Assembly (NCBI GenBank): GCA_041398565.1
Contig: JAWKUN010000005.1
Span: forward strand, 1 to 64,000
Source: DATGPD01 sp041398565
GTDB lineage: Bacteria > Planctomycetota > UBA1135 > UBA2386
Direction of reading: 5' to 3'
Length of the DNA: 64,000 nucleotides
The notes under the pieces are model-generated. The model was given only the letters and a program-made list of their open reading frames with translations. It was not told the DNA's origin and searched no databases. A program made the translations under genes and the position numbers. Numbering within the stretch: position 1 is the stretch's first letter; every line of letters starts with the position of its first letter. Below, one piece after another: positions 1 to 7,690 of this stretch.

Positions 1-7
1 TTGCAGC

Positions 8-1084
8 TCAGAGGGCACGCGCGCACAGCCCGGCGTAGGTGTCGCGTGCCGCGTCCAACAGTGCGGCTGGCAGCGACCGCGTCTCGACGTCGTGTCCCGG
101 CGCACGACGCAAGACCTCCGCGCGCTGGCGCAAGTCGTCTTGGTCGGCAACCCCGACCCTCTCACCCATGGCGTCGACGCACGCGCGAGTCGGCAGACGC
201 TCGAAGGCCACGAACGCGACCTGAGGGTGTGGCGCCGCCGCCAGCAGCTGGCGATAGGCTGCGACCCAGTACTCCAACCAGAACACCAGACCCGCGGCCT
301 CCTCGAGCGGGCGGTCGCCGAACCACCCGCCGAAGTCGATCGGCTTGAGGTTGCGCCCGAAGTCGAAGTGGCCGATGCCGCCCATGTAGCGCCGCGCGAA
401 GGCATCGGCGTCGTGCATGGCGGCGAAGCGCAGATGCTGCCGCAGCAACGAGGCCGCGTGCTGCAAGGGCTCGCGGAACGCGACGAGCACGGTCGCGTCG
501 GGCACCGCGTCGACGACGGCCGGCACGCGAGCGATGCTGCCGTTGTTCTTCGACACGTAACGCCGCGCCGGCTTGCCGCCACGGGCGCGCAAGGCCACCA
601 CCTTGCGCCGGTGCGTGGCGAAGAACTCGGTGAACTCCTCGTCACGACAGCTCGTCCACGGCGTGATCGTGCGCGCCCCGTAGTGCTGCGGCCAGAACGC
701 GTGCCAGATCATCTCCTCGAACGCTTCGGGACTGTCGAGCGAGACCTCGATGCCGTCGCCGTGGGCTCGCTCGCGCGGCTGAGACGGGCGCTGGAACGGC
801 CGCGACAACTTGTGCCACATCATCGGACAGAGCACGAAGGGCATGTCGCGGTACGTGTGCGCCGCGAACTCAGGACAACCGGCCAGCAGTTCGAGCAAGA
901 TCGTGGTTCCGGCACGCGGCAGAGCGGTGATCAAGACCGGCGCTGTGGCCTCGACCTTGGCGAGGTCACGCCGGAAGACTCGGTCCGCCAGGTCGGCGAC
1001 GCCGATCTGGGCGCGGACGGTGGCAAACGCCAGCCGATGCAGGGCGCGGTCGATGCGCGAGTACCCGGAGTAGAAGCCGCTCAC
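8..1084 (-). CDS. Sulfotransferase family protein
   Basis: About 358 residues. A sulfotransferase of the PAPS-dependent type, transferring sulfate to an unknown hydroxyl or amine acceptor. Seen: the phosphosulfate-binding loop LITALPRAGTTILLELL at residues 51-67, a second cofactor segment FREPLQHAASLL near 203-214 with the Arg and Ser expected to hold the 3'-phosphate, and the SKNNGSIARVP strand before it. A longer reading frame exists upstream, but the GTG at 1084 overlaps the stop of the preceding gene as GTGA, so I place the start there. It is the last gene of a tight minus-strand cluster with two small membrane proteins and an ASST-like propeller, which suggests a common surface or lipid substrate. 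The acceptor cannot be read from sequence. Confidence 0.85.
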   Translation of the reverse strand: MSGFYSGYSRIDRALHRLAFATVRAQIGVADLADRVFRRDLAKVEATAPVLITALPRAGTTILLELLAGCPEFAAHTYRDMPFVLCPMMWHKLSRPFQRPSQPRERAHGDGIEVSLDSPEAFEEMIWHAFWPQHYGARTITPWTSCRDEEFTEFFATHRRKVVALRARGGKPARRYVSKNNGSIARVPAVVDAVPDATVLVAFREPLQHAASLLRQHLRFAAMHDADAFARRYMGGIGHFDFGRNLKPIDFGGWFGDRPLEEAAGLVFWLEYWVAAYRQLLAAAPHPQVAFVAFERLPTRACVDAMGERVGVADQDDLRQRAEVLRRAPGHDVETRSLPAALLDAARDTYAGLCARAL

Positions 1085-1461
1085 ACCCGCCTCCGCCGCA
1101 AAGCGACCGCCGCCAGCAGCGCCACCACGGTCGCCGCGGCGAGGAAGGTCCAGCTCAGCGACAGGTCGAGCAGGGCCGCCGCGTCGACGACGCCGGCCCG
1201 GGCCAGCAGCCACAGGCCGCCGAGCGGCACGGCCAACGCCGCCGCCGTGCGCAGGGTGGACGACACGAACAAGGTCAGCAGGCGCCCGGCGTGCCGGCGC
1301 ACCGCAGCCTCCTTGTCGGCCTCGGCGAGGTTGGGGTCGCGGATCGTCGCCACCGCGGCCCGGTTCTGCGCCAGCACCTCGCGCACCCGAGGCGTCACGC
1401 CGAACCGATCAGCGAGCACCACGAAGAGGACGACCGCCGCGAGCGCCGCCGCCCAGCTCAC
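1081..1461 (-). CDS. Small integral membrane protein, unknown function
   Basis: 126 residues from a GTG start. It has an N-terminal hydrophobic helix (about residues 3-16), a charged central stretch with RNRAAV-type helix character, and two further hydrophobic helices (about 70-85 and 100-118) ending in an Arg-rich tail. No family recognised. The gene overlaps both neighbours by four bases (GTGA at each end), so translation is probably coupled with the 61-residue membrane protein upstream and the sulfotransferase downstream. A helper or scaffold for a membrane-associated sulfotransferase is an inference from context only. Confidence 0.7.
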   Translation of the reverse strand: MSWAAALAAVVLFVVLADRFGVTPRVREVLAQNRAAVATIRDPNLAEADKEAAVRRHAGRLLTLFVSSTLRTAAALAVPLGGLWLLARAGVVDAAALLDLSLSWTFLAAATVVALLAAVALRRRRV

Positions 1462-1643
1462 GCTTCTCCATGCGTCTGGACCGAGGTCGGGGTCGCCTGC
1501 CCTTGCCGCCCGCGCCGCCGGCGCAGGAGCCGCTTGATCGGGTACCAGACGAAGCCGAGCACGGCGAACACCACGGCCGCGAGCAGAGCCAGGAAGGAGC
1601 CGATGAGCGACAGGGCGCCGCCCGGTCCGATGTAGCCAAGCAT
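1458..1643 (-). CDS. Small single-helix membrane protein with GYIGPG start
   Basis: 61 residues starting at the internal ATG (MLGYIGPGGALSLIGSF...), which removes an unlikely proline-rich leader in the longer frame. It shows a glycine-rich N terminus, one long hydrophobic helix (about 10-33), then a WYPIKRLLRRRR basic membrane-proximal motif and a polar tail. Small proteins with this IGPG...WYPIKRLL layout occur in many bacteria next to sulfotransferase or phosphatase-like export genes, but I know of no assigned function. The stop overlaps the next start (GTGA), so it belongs to the sulfotransferase cluster. Confidence 0.7.
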   Translation of the reverse strand: MLGYIGPGGALSLIGSFLALLAAVVFAVLGFVWYPIKRLLRRRRGRQGQATPTSVQTHGEA

Positions 1644-1799
1644 GAGAGGAGTCGGAGGGAGGGGGTGGAAGGAAGGTCGCGGGAACGGAGTGGAACGCAA
1701 TGGGCGGGGATGCGAAGGCGGTTCGAGAGACCTTCGCCGGCCAGGGCCAAGCCCGTCCGGGAAGTGGTCAACCGAGGGCGACGGTTACGCGCGGGCACG

Positions 1800-3200
1800 T
1801 CAGCGATTCCCCCGCCATCCCGCCACGTCGGCGGCCGTGTAGGGGTAGCGCGTGCCCTCCATCACCTCGGAGACCGACTTGCCGTCGGCGCTGCGCGCCT
1901 GGATCCACTCCCAAACGGTGCGCCCATTGCCGTCGATCTCGAACACACGCCCGGCCATCGGCTCGGTGATGAGCCAGTGCCCGTCGTCGAGGCGCTGCGT
2001 CTTGCCGCCGAGGTCGGAGTAGAAGGGGCGCGCCTCGCCCACCCGCGGCGTGCAGCCCGGGCAGTAGCGCACCACCACCTCGCCGGTGTGCGGCCGCAGT
2101 TCGAGCACGCGGCTGCCACCGAGGAACTGGCCGACCGGCGCACCATCGGGGTGGTTGTCGTACACGCTGATCCAACCGCCGCCGATGAAGTCGGGATCGT
2201 GCTGTCGCATGAAGGGGCGATCGACCCACCACTTCACGCGCGAGGTGGCGGGATCGAACACCAGCACCAGGTCGACGTCGCGCAGCGAGACCAGGAGGTC
2301 GCCGGCGGCGAACAACGGGTACTCGGGCGCCATCGCGCTCGACAGCGGTTCGACGTCGTTCAGGTGCAGCAGGTCGGTGCCGGTGCGCCCGCGCCGCCAG
2401 ATCTGGTCCTCGAGATCGCTGGCGAAGAGCACGTCCAGCATGCTGATCTCGCGCAGCACCTCGCCGTCAGCAGACACCTGCAGAACCTGATCCTCGAGCA
2501 GCGGAGGCGAGAGGCCGGCCCAGCGCGGATACACCTCGGTGAGCGTGCTGCGCCACGCACCGGCGCACACCCAGAACGTCCCGTCCTCAGCCCGCGTCAC
2601 CGAATGGTGCGTGCGCCGGTCAAGGCGCCACAACACCTCGCCGCGTGCGTTCATGCGCACCAGCCCCACGAACTCGACGCTGAACAGCACGTCGCCGTTG
2701 GGAAAGAGATAGCTGCCGTGGACGTAGCTGCGCGCGGGGTCGACCGTCTCCACCAACGGGTCGGTGTGGGCGGACTTCGGCCAGATCGAGCGAGCCACCG
2801 CCGGCCATTCCTGCATCACCTTGCCTTCCGTGTCGATCAGCCGCAACGCCGGCTGCCAGCCCTCGTCGCGCCAGAAGCCGGTCAGCAGGGTCGATCCGGG
2901 TACCGGAGTGCCCTCCGACGGACGCGCCACACCGGCCGACTCGTGACGTGCCGGCCGGAAGTGATGATCCGGCGCCGACGACGCGCGCAGCCAGGCGCGT
3001 CCTTGCTCGAGCGCGGTCGTGACGAACCGTGCGGGCGGCCAACCGAAGTGCCCGGTGAGCAGGCCGTACAGGAACACCAGGAAGACGGCTGCCAGGACGA
3101 AGATCCCGCGGGCGAGCCGATCGGCCTTCGGCTCTGGCACCTCCTTGGACGCCTCTCTCTGGGGCGTCGACTCGGTGGGTTCCGCGTGCGGAGTGGACAT
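1800..3200 (-). CDS. Arylsulfotransferase (ASST)-like beta-propeller protein
   Basis: 466 residues if started at the ATG giving MSTPHAEPTES; the frame is open further upstream but that part looks like spacer. One transmembrane helix (about residues 30-52, FVLAAVFLVFLYGLL) anchors a large periplasmic or external domain. Repeated strand motifs such as GEVLWRLDRRTHHSVTRAEDGTFWV and GRTVWEWIQ match the propeller of the ASST-like family (PF14269 type). Classical AssT moves sulfate between phenols through a histidine; HHSV here could supply one, but I cannot verify it. It lies 156 bp upstream of the small membrane proteins and the sulfotransferase on the same strand, so one transcript is plausible. 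Confidence 0.7.
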   Translation of the reverse strand: MSTPHAEPTESTPQREASKEVPEPKADRLARGIFVLAAVFLVFLYGLLTGHFGWPPARFVTTALEQGRAWLRASSAPDHHFRPARHESAGVARPSEGTPVPGSTLLTGFWRDEGWQPALRLIDTEGKVMQEWPAVARSIWPKSAHTDPLVETVDPARSYVHGSYLFPNGDVLFSVEFVGLVRMNARGEVLWRLDRRTHHSVTRAEDGTFWVCAGAWRSTLTEVYPRWAGLSPPLLEDQVLQVSADGEVLREISMLDVLFASDLEDQIWRRGRTGTDLLHLNDVEPLSSAMAPEYPLFAAGDLLVSLRDVDLVLVFDPATSRVKWWVDRPFMRQHDPDFIGGGWISVYDNHPDGAPVGQFLGGSRVLELRPHTGEVVVRYCPGCTPRVGEARPFYSDLGGKTQRLDDGHWLITEPMAGRVFEIDGNGRTVWEWIQARSADGKSVSEVMEGTRYPYTAADVAGWRGNR

Positions 3201-3524
3201 TTCGGAAACGGCAGGGAACGCACCACGGTGCCCGGCTGCCGCCACCCCGCTGCCACACGACGCTCCCGCCGCGCCGTGGTGAGCGGAACGCGCCGTTGGC
3301 GAACGCACAGTCAGGGAAGCTGCCCGGATTCCGGTTTGGTGCGAGTCAAGTCGGAGGAGGCAGGCTCAGGGAGAATACAACCTCCCGGCGCCACGGAGCG
3401 CCCCTTCGCCGCCCGGTTGCGGCACCCCGCCGGCCCGAGCAAGGCCTGGAGCGCCACTCTCGGCTTGCCCGAAGGCGACCGCCCGCTACTCTCTGTTGAG
3501 ACACCGTCGCAAGAACGTCGCATC
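3201..3524. other. Divergent intergenic region, ASST cluster / feoAB
   Basis: 324 bp between the minus-strand ASST-like gene and plus-strand feoA, expected to hold both promoters. The only structure I noted is a short inverted repeat at 3369-3386 (GGGAG, an eight-base AT-rich loop, CTCCC), the least GC-rich spot in the spacer. No clear Fur box, -35/-10 pair or ORF with coding character was recognised. Confidence 0.4.
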
Positions 3525-3779
3525 TTGTCCCGCAACCCAGCTGCCTCGTCCCTCCTGGACCTCCCGCGCCTCGGCCGTGCCCGCGTCCTGGCGGTCACCG
3601 GCGACGACGCCACGGCCGAGCGCCTGGTCATCCTCGGCTTCGCCCCGGGGACGGAGGTCGCATTCGTCCGCCGCGCACCGCTCGCGGGGCCGCTGGTGGT
3701 CGACCTGCGCGGCGCCCAGATCTGTGTGCGCGCCAGCGAAGCGCGGCGCATCCTGATCGCGCCCATGGAGGCCGGGTGA
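3525..3779 (+). CDS. feoA: Ferrous iron transport protein A (FeoA)
   Basis: 84 residues from a TTG start; no ATG or GTG lies in a plausible position, so the start is uncertain by a few codons. The protein is a single SH3-like FeoA domain: LLDLPRLGRARVLAV opening strand, RLVILGFAPGTEV turn (the usual LxxLGLxPGxxV pattern) and a closing RILIAP strand. FeoA is a small cytoplasmic partner needed for FeoB-mediated Fe(II) uptake. Its stop overlaps the feoB start as GTGA, so the two are co-translated. No FeoC was seen. Confidence 0.85.
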   Translation: MSRNPAASSLLDLPRLGRARVLAVTGDDATAERLVILGFAPGTEVAFVRRAPLAGPLVVDLRGAQICVRASEARRILIAPMEAG

Positions 3780-5710
3780 ACGCCGTGGCGACCGCCCAGG
3801 CGCCAACCGTGGCGCTGCGCGTGGCGCTCGTCGGCAGCCCCAACTGCGGCAAGTCCACCCTCTTCAACGCACTCACCGGGCTGCGGGCCAAGACGGGCAA
3901 CTACCCCGGCGTCACCGTCGACCGAAGGGTCGGGCGCGTGCAGGTTCCAGGACGCGCCGTGGACGTGATCGACCTCCCCGGTCTGTATTCGTTGCACGCC
4001 GTCGCCGACGACGAAGTCGTGGCCCTGCGCGTGCTGCGCGGCGAACTCGCGGGCGAGCGTCCGGTCGACGCCACCGTGTTCGTGGCCGACGCCACCACCC
4101 TCGCGCGTTCGCTCCCCCTCCTGGCCGAGGTCCTCGAGCTCGGCCTGCCGACCCTGGTGGTACTCACCATGGTCGACGAGCTGAAGGCGCGTGGCGGGGA
4201 ACTGGACCTGTTCCAGTTGCAGCGCGCACTCGGCGTGCAGGTGCTCGGCGTGGTCGGCAACCGTGGCCTCGGTCTGGACGACCTGCGCATCAAGCTCGCC
4301 GAGCCGGAACGCTGGAAGCGGCCGCAAACGAGCGAGGACGTGATGGTCGGCCCCGAGGACGTCGCTTCGGCGGCAGCGCGCTTCGCCTGGGCCGACCGCG
4401 TACTCGGTGCGGCGACGCGCCGTTCGCCACGACCCCACCTGCTCACGCGCCGGTTGGACTCGGTCCTCTTGCACCCGGTCCTCGGCCTCGTCGTGTTCCT
4501 GCTGTTCTGCGCCGGCTTCTTCCAGGCGATCTTCTCCTGGGCCGCCCCGCTCATGGACGCGATGTCGGCGGGCATGGAAGGGGCAGCCGACTGGCTCGCG
4601 GCGACGCTGCCACCCGGGTGGGCCACCGACCTGTTGGCCAACGGCATCGTGCGCGGCGTCGGCGCCGTCGTCGTCTTCGTGCCACAGATCGCGATCCTGT
4701 TCGCGATGATCCTGCTGTGCGAGGCAAGCGGATACATGGCGCGCGCCGCCTTCGTCGTCGACCGCGCCATGGGCTGGTTCGGTCTCGAGGGGCGCTGCTT
4801 CATCGCGCTGCTGTCGAGCTACGCCTGCGCCGTGCCCGGCATCCTGGCAACCCGCTCGATTCCCTCGCCCCGGCACCGCCTGGCCACGATCCTGGTGGCA
4901 CCGTTCGCCACCTGCTCGGCTCGCCTGCCGGTGTACGCGCTGTTGATCACCGCAGTCATCCCGCCCACGCCGATCCTCGGCTGGTTCACCTTGCAGGGTC
5001 TGACCCTGTTCGGCCTCTACGTGCTCGGCGGCGTCACCGCGGTGGTGTTCGCCGCTCTGTTCCAGCGCGGCCTGCGCCGCGGCCAGAGCCTGCCCTTCTA
5101 CTTGGAGCTGCCGCCCTACCGCTGGCCGTCGCTGCGCTCGATCGCGCTGCAGACATGGCGCCGAGTCCTGTCCTTCCTGCGCGACGCCGGTACCGTGATC
5201 CTCGCCGGCTCGGTGGTGCTCTGGTTCCTCCTCAACTTCCCGCGCACCGAGGTGCCTGCGGGCAGTCGGCCAGCCGAGCGCCAGCGCATCATCCTCGAGC
5301 AGAGCTACGCCGCCGACGTCGGGCGCGCGCTCGCCCCTGTGTTCGCCCCGATGGGGTTCGACTGGCGCATCAACGTCGGCCTGGTCGGCTCGTTCGCGGC
5401 GCGCGAACTCATGGTGTCGACGCTGGCGCAGGTCTACGCCTACAACGCGGACCCGGACGACGAGGACGGCACGACGCGCGGGCTGGCCGAACTCCTGCGC
5501 ACCCCCGATCCGTCCACCGGCAAGCCACCGCTGTCGGTGCCCAGCGCGTTCGCGCTCATGGCCTTCACCATGTACGCCCTGCTCTGCCTGTCGACGGTGG
5601 CCGCGGTCAAGCGCGAGACCGGAGGCTACAAGTGGCCCGTGTTCATGGTCGCCTACATGTTCGCCCTGGCCTGGGTCGCCGGTTTCGTCACCTACCGCCT
5701 GGCGAGCTGA
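3776..5710 (+). CDS. feoB: Ferrous iron transport protein B (FeoB)
   Basis: 644 residues from GTG, shorter than the roughly 770 of the E. coli protein. It imports Fe(II) across the inner membrane. N-terminal GTPase: G1 GSPNCGKST (about 20-28), G2 with NYPGVTVD, G3 DLPGLYS. The G4 position reads LTMVDE where NxxD is expected, so the guanine-specificity Asn is replaced by Thr. The membrane part has Gate-type helices and the conserved cysteine segments SYACAVPGILATRS and ATCSARLPVYALL. A short soluble insert precedes the last helices. The gene ends three bases before the convergent fabH stop codon. Confidence 0.93.
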   Translation: MNAVATAQAPTVALRVALVGSPNCGKSTLFNALTGLRAKTGNYPGVTVDRRVGRVQVPGRAVDVIDLPGLYSLHAVADDEVVALRVLRGELAGERPVDATVFVADATTLARSLPLLAEVLELGLPTLVVLTMVDELKARGGELDLFQLQRALGVQVLGVVGNRGLGLDDLRIKLAEPERWKRPQTSEDVMVGPEDVASAAARFAWADRVLGAATRRSPRPHLLTRRLDSVLLHPVLGLVVFLLFCAGFFQAIFSWAAPLMDAMSAGMEGAADWLAATLPPGWATDLLANGIVRGVGAVVVFVPQIAILFAMILLCEASGYMARAAFVVDRAMGWFGLEGRCFIALLSSYACAVPGILATRSIPSPRHRLATILVAPFATCSARLPVYALLITAVIPPTPILGWFTLQGLTLFGLYVLGGVTAVVFAALFQRGLRRGQSLPFYLELPPYRWPSLRSIALQTWRRVLSFLRDAGTVILAGSVVLWFLLNFPRTEVPAGSRPAERQRIILEQSYAADVGRALAPVFAPMGFDWRINVGLVGSFAARELMVSTLAQVYAYNADPDDEDGTTRGLAELLRTPDPSTGKPPLSVPSAFALMAFTMYALLCLSTVAAVKRETGGYKWPVFMVAYMFALAWVAGFVTYRLAS

Positions 5711-5713
5711 CCC

Positions 5714-6742
5714 CTACCAGCGGTAGAGCGACGCACCCCAGGTGAAGCCCGAACCGAATGCCGCCGAGCACACGAGCATGCCGCGCTGCAGGCGGCCGCT
5801 CTGCTTGGCGACGTCGAGGCCGATCGGAATGGTCGCGGCGGTGGTGTTGGCGTAGGTCTCGATGCTGTTCACCACCTTGTCGGCGGCCACGCCCAGATCT
5901 TGCGCCACCCGGTCGTTGATGCGCTGGTTGGCCTGGTGGTTGACGAACAGATCCACGTCCTCGATGGCGACGCCACACTTGGCCAGCACCGCCCGCGTCA
6001 CCTCCGGCATGCGCTGCACGGCGTGCATGAACACCAGACGGCCGTTCATGCGCGGGAAAACCTCGGCCCCCTCGTGCAGCTCCGGCGGGTTCCACACCCG
6101 CTGCGCCGTGCCCGGCGACGGCCAGATCAGCTCGTCCCCGAACCGGCCGTCGGCGCCCAGCACCGAGCCGAGCACGAACGACTCCTTGGATCGTGGCCCG
6201 GCGTCGTGCACGTCGGTGGCTTGCACCACCACGGCGCCGGCGCCGTCACCGAACAGCACGGTCATCTCGCGCCCACGGGTGCTGATGTCCATGCACTTCG
6301 AGTGCACCTCGGCGCCGACCAGCAGCACGTTGCGGTAGTCGCCCGAGCGCACGTACAGGTCGGCGAGCGACAGGCCGTACACGAAGCCCGAGCACTGCTG
6401 GCGGATGTCGAGGGCCGGGATCCCGGGCAAGCCGAGCTTGGCCTGCAGGTAGCAGCCCGAGCCTGGGAAGGCCCGGTCGGGGCTCAGCGTCGCCAGGACG
6501 ATCATGTCGATCTCGCCCTTGCCGATCCCGGCGTCGGCCAGCGCGCGCTCGGCCGCCACCAGCGCCAAGTCGGAGGTGGCGACGTCGCTGTTCTCGTCCA
6601 CCCAGCGACGCTCGGCGATGCCGCTGCGCTGGCGGATCCATTCGTCCGAGGTGTCCATCCACTGGGTGAGATCCTGGTTGGACAGCCTGCGCTCGGGCAC
6701 GTAGTGCCCGACGCCGGCGATGCGGGCGCGGCGGGTGGTCAT
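5714..6742 (-). CDS. fabH: Beta-ketoacyl-ACP synthase III (FabH)
   Basis: 342 residues beginning MTTRRARIAGVGHYVPE, the standard KAS III N terminus, so the start is firm although the same frame is open far upstream. The Cys-His-Asn triad is intact: C117 in QQCSGF, H269 in VNHQAN, N299 in YANTTAATIP. It condenses acetyl-CoA (or another primer) with malonyl-ACP to start type II fatty acid synthesis in the cytoplasm. An acyl-ACP thioesterase gene lies 86 bp upstream on the same strand, so the pair may tune chain start and release; other fab genes are absent here. Confidence 0.93.
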   Translation of the reverse strand: MTTRRARIAGVGHYVPERRLSNQDLTQWMDTSDEWIRQRSGIAERRWVDENSDVATSDLALVAAERALADAGIGKGEIDMIVLATLSPDRAFPGSGCYLQAKLGLPGIPALDIRQQCSGFVYGLSLADLYVRSGDYRNVLLVGAEVHSKCMDISTRGREMTVLFGDGAGAVVVQATDVHDAGPRSKESFVLGSVLGADGRFGDELIWPSPGTAQRVWNPPELHEGAEVFPRMNGRLVFMHAVQRMPEVTRAVLAKCGVAIEDVDLFVNHQANQRINDRVAQDLGVAADKVVNSIETYANTTAATIPIGLDVAKQSGRLQRGMLVCSAAFGSGFTWGASLYRW

Positions 6743-6828
6743 GAATGGCGGTGCGCCCTCGGCGCGGGCGCAGGATTGTACGGGGCGTCCGGCACGCCTG
6801 CCGAAGGGGCCCGGGCCACGCGCCCTTC

Positions 6829-7581
6829 TCAGGGCCGACCGGGAAACAGCCGCGCCGACGCGCTCGCCTTGCCGTCGGCGACAACCCACAGCGCGGTGCC
6901 CTGCGTCTCGTCTTGGGTCACGATCTCGACCGCGGCCCCGGGCGCGATGGCCGCGCGGAACTCCATCTCGAACGTGCCGTGTCCGGCAGCGAATCCACAC
7001 GCCGCCAGGACATCCTCGACCGGGGCCCAGAGCACGGCGTTGTTGACGTGGCCCCGCAGGTCGAAGTCGCACGCCCGCAGTGCGAACCCGGCACCCGCAC
7101 GCGCAGGTGGCGCCGCGTGGCGTAGCTCGTGGTCGGTGACCCGACCGGCGACGGCCTCGGCGAAACACGCACGAAAATCGGCGGCCAACGGCGCCGGCCG
7201 ACCGCTGCTCGGATCGAGACGCACCCACAACGTCAGCGTGTCGACGTGGCCACCTTGCGCCCCGACCAGGACGGTTCGCCGCTCGGCCGCGAACTTGCCC
7301 ATCGACCAGCAATGGGTGCGCACTTCGAGCCGCTCGAGGTAGCGCGGAAACCACGTCACGTGCACCGCCGTCCGCCGCACGATCCAAGCCGGCTCGTCGA
7401 GGCCGGCGTCGCACACGTCGGCCATCGCCGCGTCCTGCAGGAAGCGCGCGACCGCGTCGAAGCGCATGCGTCCGGCCGGCGTGACGTCGCCGAGCTCGAC
7501 GGTGCGCGCCTGTGCGAAGACGCGCCCGGCGGTCGGTAGCGGCGGCAGCGGTTCGGGCACGGAGAGCCACGTATCGTTCAC
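6829..7581 (-). CDS. Acyl-ACP thioesterase
   Basis: 250 residues with two hotdog halves. The N-terminal half carries RMRFDAVARFLQDAA, the acyl-ACP thioesterase signature, and WIVRRTAVHV; the C-terminal half has DLRGHVNNAVLW, matching the catalytic DxNxHVNN region of the FatA/bacterial acyl-ACP thioesterase family (here D-L-R-G-H-V-N-N, so the first Asn is Arg). It should release free fatty acids or hydroxy acids from acyl carrier protein in the cytosol. It is transcribed in the same direction as fabH, 86 bp away. Confidence 0.83.
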   Translation of the reverse strand: MNDTWLSVPEPLPPLPTAGRVFAQARTVELGDVTPAGRMRFDAVARFLQDAAMADVCDAGLDEPAWIVRRTAVHVTWFPRYLERLEVRTHCWSMGKFAAERRTVLVGAQGGHVDTLTLWVRLDPSSGRPAPLAADFRACFAEAVAGRVTDHELRHAAPPARAGAGFALRACDFDLRGHVNNAVLWAPVEDVLAACGFAAGHGTFEMEFRAAIAPGAAVEIVTQDETQGTALWVVADGKASASARLFPGRP

Positions 7582-7690
7582 GCGGCCAGCGTCGGTGCCG
7601 CCGGCGTCGGGATCAAGCCAGGGCTCGCCCCGCGGCCCGCCGTCGTCGCGCTGTCCCGGGGGGCCCTCGGCAGCGCGCCCTCGCCGAGGG

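Noticed and set aside
92..1537. Plus-strand ORFs over the sulfotransferase
   Set aside because: They are shadows of a gene with intact cofactor motifs on the minus strand and show no domain themselves.
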